A stretch of DNA of 64,000 nt from Crotalaria pallida (taxonomy: Eukaryota > Streptophyta > Magnoliopsida > Fabales > Fabaceae), in the NCBI GenBank assembly GCA_037953625.1, contig CM075656.1, positions 81,549,001 to 81,613,000 on the forward strand, read 5' to 3'. A program made the position numbers and the translations under genes. Below the pieces are notes generated by a model. The model was not told the DNA's origin. It saw only the letters and a list, made by a program, of their open reading frames with translations, and ran no database searches. Of the stretch, positions 61,803 through 64,000 are shown one piece after another. Positions within the stretch are counted from its first letter, which is position 1. Each line of letters opens with the position of its first letter.

Positions 61803-62815
61803 TATTTATAAATAATTTACTGATAATTGGCTCTCAAGTATTAAGCCGTAGGTTTTAGTAATAAGTACATTGTGAAATGTGAACAACAAACACCAATAGC
61901 GAATTTTGGCTAAAAATCTTGCAAGAAGCCCCTTGGTAGTAGCTAAAATAATTTAATCAAAATTTATAATTAAGCATTCACTATTTCATAAAAAATTTAA
62001 ATTATATAATGTTATAGAATATAGTTAGCAACAAATACATTAACTGTTGTGAAGTGTTTACGCTTTCTAACTATTACCATCGAAGGAAGAGATAAGCACA
62101 CTGACAAGTGCAGCATGCAAACATAATTGCAAATTTGCAATGCTTTCATGCAACAGAAAGAGATAAGCATTCAACATAAAACTTGACTTCTGGATTGTGT
62201 TGCTTTCATGCAACAAAAAAGACATGAATCAGTCAAATTATCAAATCCAATCAGAATCACAGTGGTAGCATCAAACATACACGATTATTTAAATAAGAGC
62301 CACACTTCATCTCCTGCTCATTGAACTGGAGTGAGAATTTGCTTATATGAGAAGGCATAAGATAGTAACAAAATTTTTTTTTGGTGAAAAACACACGACA
62401 AACCATAACAAGTTAATTCCAACTAATTCTTTTGCTGTTACAACTTGCAAGCAAGAAAAGGTGTTGTAAAAATGTTCCATAGTTGATGATTCTTAGTACA
62501 AGTTTAGAAGCCATAGCATCTTCCATGATAGCCTATGCCATTTGTTTTGATGCTTTAACATAAACCTACTCACCTTACACTTAATCTTTCATCACACATG
62601 GCAAGTAAAACTGGAGTTAGCTGACTGCGAAAAGTTAACCAATAACCAAAAGAAAAGGACTACCAATCTAGTGACTTACATACCCTACTTTTTCATCATG
62701 CTCATCTCTATTGTCTCAATTTTTTCTATTCAGCTGTCAAAATGGAATACTAAGCATGAGAGTTGAAACTCACAGGGCTTTGATGATGCTTAGTTAAATA
62801 ATTTGGGATAGCTTA
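61803..62815. other. Spacer / possible 3' UTR of gag-exon gene
   Basis: No coding sequence seen. TGCTTTCATGCAACA is repeated at about 62141 and 62200. The part nearest 62815 would be 3' UTR of the minus-strand gene. Confidence 0.5.
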
Positions 62816-63857
62816 TCACTTCGGATGCCATTGAGGATAACCTTGAAGTTTAAAACACCTCTCTGTCACGACGTGATTATCCCGATTCCCATGGACTCCT
62901 TTGTTAGGAAGATTCTTGACGGCCCCAAGGGAAGTTCTTTCTGTAATCATGCCATTATTATACATAGCTTGTTGGCGATTTGCCTCAGCGCAGACCATTG
63001 CATAAACAGCTCTGAGATTCGGACGAGGAATGGTAGCAAGTATCCGACTACGGACTCCATTAAAATAAGAATCAAGACCAGCCAAAAACAAATAAACTCG
63101 CTGAGCATCGATCGTTTTGGTATATTTCTCAACATCTTTAGTGCTGCAATCTGCAATAGCATCAAACTCCTGCCACATACTTTGTAATTTTCCAAAGTAT
63201 GTAATCACGGAGCCTCCATTTTGACGAGTAGAAATTATCTCGCAGAGTAACTGGTATGCTCTTGATGAATCTTGGTACCCTAAGTATGTTTCCTTGGCAG
63301 TGTCCCAAATTTCCTTTGCGGTGGTCAAGCGAATGAAGAGAGACCTAATGTCTTTGGTCATGGAGTCTAGAAGCCAGGATTTGACCATGCAGTCTTCATC
63401 TTCCCATGTTTCATATTCTTCAGATTTCTTGTCCTTAGGTGCTGGCTTTGTTCCAGAAACATATCCCCACCGCTTTCTGCCTCTGATCTTGTTCTGCGCA
63501 TTTAAGGACCACTCAACATAGTTGGTGCCGTCGAGGGGCTCAGGGGTAAGTGCTGAGGAGAGTTCCTACATGTGTACACAAATCACATTGTAAGAGAATA
63601 GTGTACACAAAACTGGCATAGGCTAAGCGAGAAAAGTTAATCAATTACTGTGATAAGACTACTGCTCTCACTTATTTCCATTTATCAAGCAACAGGGATA
63701 TACTATAAATATGAATATTGGAAGTCATGACTCATGAAGCCTTATATCTATGGGTGTGACAATAAAAAAAATTACCTACCAACTCTTGCTTAAGGAAATA
63801 TTTTTCTAGATTGTCCTTGCGTTTCTCTTCATTCAGCTTCAAGATTGTCCCTTCAGC
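62816..63857 (-). CDS. Partial gene with Ty1/copia gag-derived terminal exon (5' end beyond right edge)
   Basis: Two exons are proposed on the minus strand. 63857-63780 (78 nt, AEGTILKLNEEKRKDNLEKY..., charged and helical) is bounded by TTTGCAG and GTAGGT. 63565-62816 (750 nt, 249 aa, ending TGA) starts after CATGTAG. Both are phase 0 and join in frame. The long exon has the order of a copia gag polyprotein: LDGTNYVEWSLNAQNK, then VKSWLLDSM, then AKEIWDTAKETYLG and WQEFDAIADC. It ends in a degenerate zinc-knuckle region, CFKLQGYPQWHPK, followed directly by the stop. No protease, integrase or reverse transcriptase follows and no LTRs were seen. Either a gag fragment was exonised into a host gene, or the element is a decayed remnant beside an unrelated exon. 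The upstream gene is not recognised. Confidence 0.65.
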
Positions 63858-64000
63858 CTGCAAAGATGAAAACTAATTGCTGATTGCTTCGATAATTGAA
63901 GTATGAAAACATTTAAAATGCCAATTCTGATCAAAGGAACCGAGAAATTGGACCCAATGCCAAGATAACATCTTTCTATTTCTTATGCAAAATTACATGA

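Overview
The window is nuclear DNA from a flowering plant. Evidence: AT-rich, intron-rich genes with GT-AG introns, a chloroplast-type beta-amylase, a tubby-like F-box gene, and plant transposons (Stowaway MITEs, Au-type SINEs, a Helitron, copia gag). The repeat mix and proteins look like a dicot, possibly a legume, but species is inference only.

Five gene models were rebuilt by hand from splice sites, plus one partial model at the right edge. From left to right: (1) minus strand, 232-5006, an NAD(P)-binding Rossmann-fold protein that runs off the left edge and contains a U12-type AT-AC intron; (2) plus strand, 13642-19598, an N-myristoylated CDK-related kinase of 578 aa in 8 coding exons; (3) plus strand, 27143-30180, a BAM9-type catalytically degenerate beta-amylase of 541 aa in 3 exons; (4) minus strand, 33386-37102, a tubby-like F-box protein of 390 aa in 5 exons; (5) minus strand, 49784-56577, an uncharacterised protein of 416 aa in 12 coding exons with an SGF11-like C2HC zinc finger; (6) minus strand, 62816-63857, a partial gene whose last exon is a copia gag domain apparently spliced to an upstream 78-nt exon. 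In models 2-5 the exon lengths add up to an uninterrupted multiple of three from start to stop.

The space between and inside the genes is unusually rich in small non-autonomous transposons whose ends and target-site duplications (TSDs) can still be read. They include hAT-like elements with 8-bp TSDs, several foldback elements with 9-bp TSDs (Mutator-like), Stowaway MITEs with TA duplications, two Harbinger-like MITEs with 3-bp TSDs, about a dozen tRNA-derived SINEs of several families, a LINE tail and a 2.7-kb non-autonomous Helitron. No tRNA, rRNA, CRISPR array or intact autonomous transposon was found. The genes do not form a pathway; they are ordinary neighbours separated by transposon-filled spacers.
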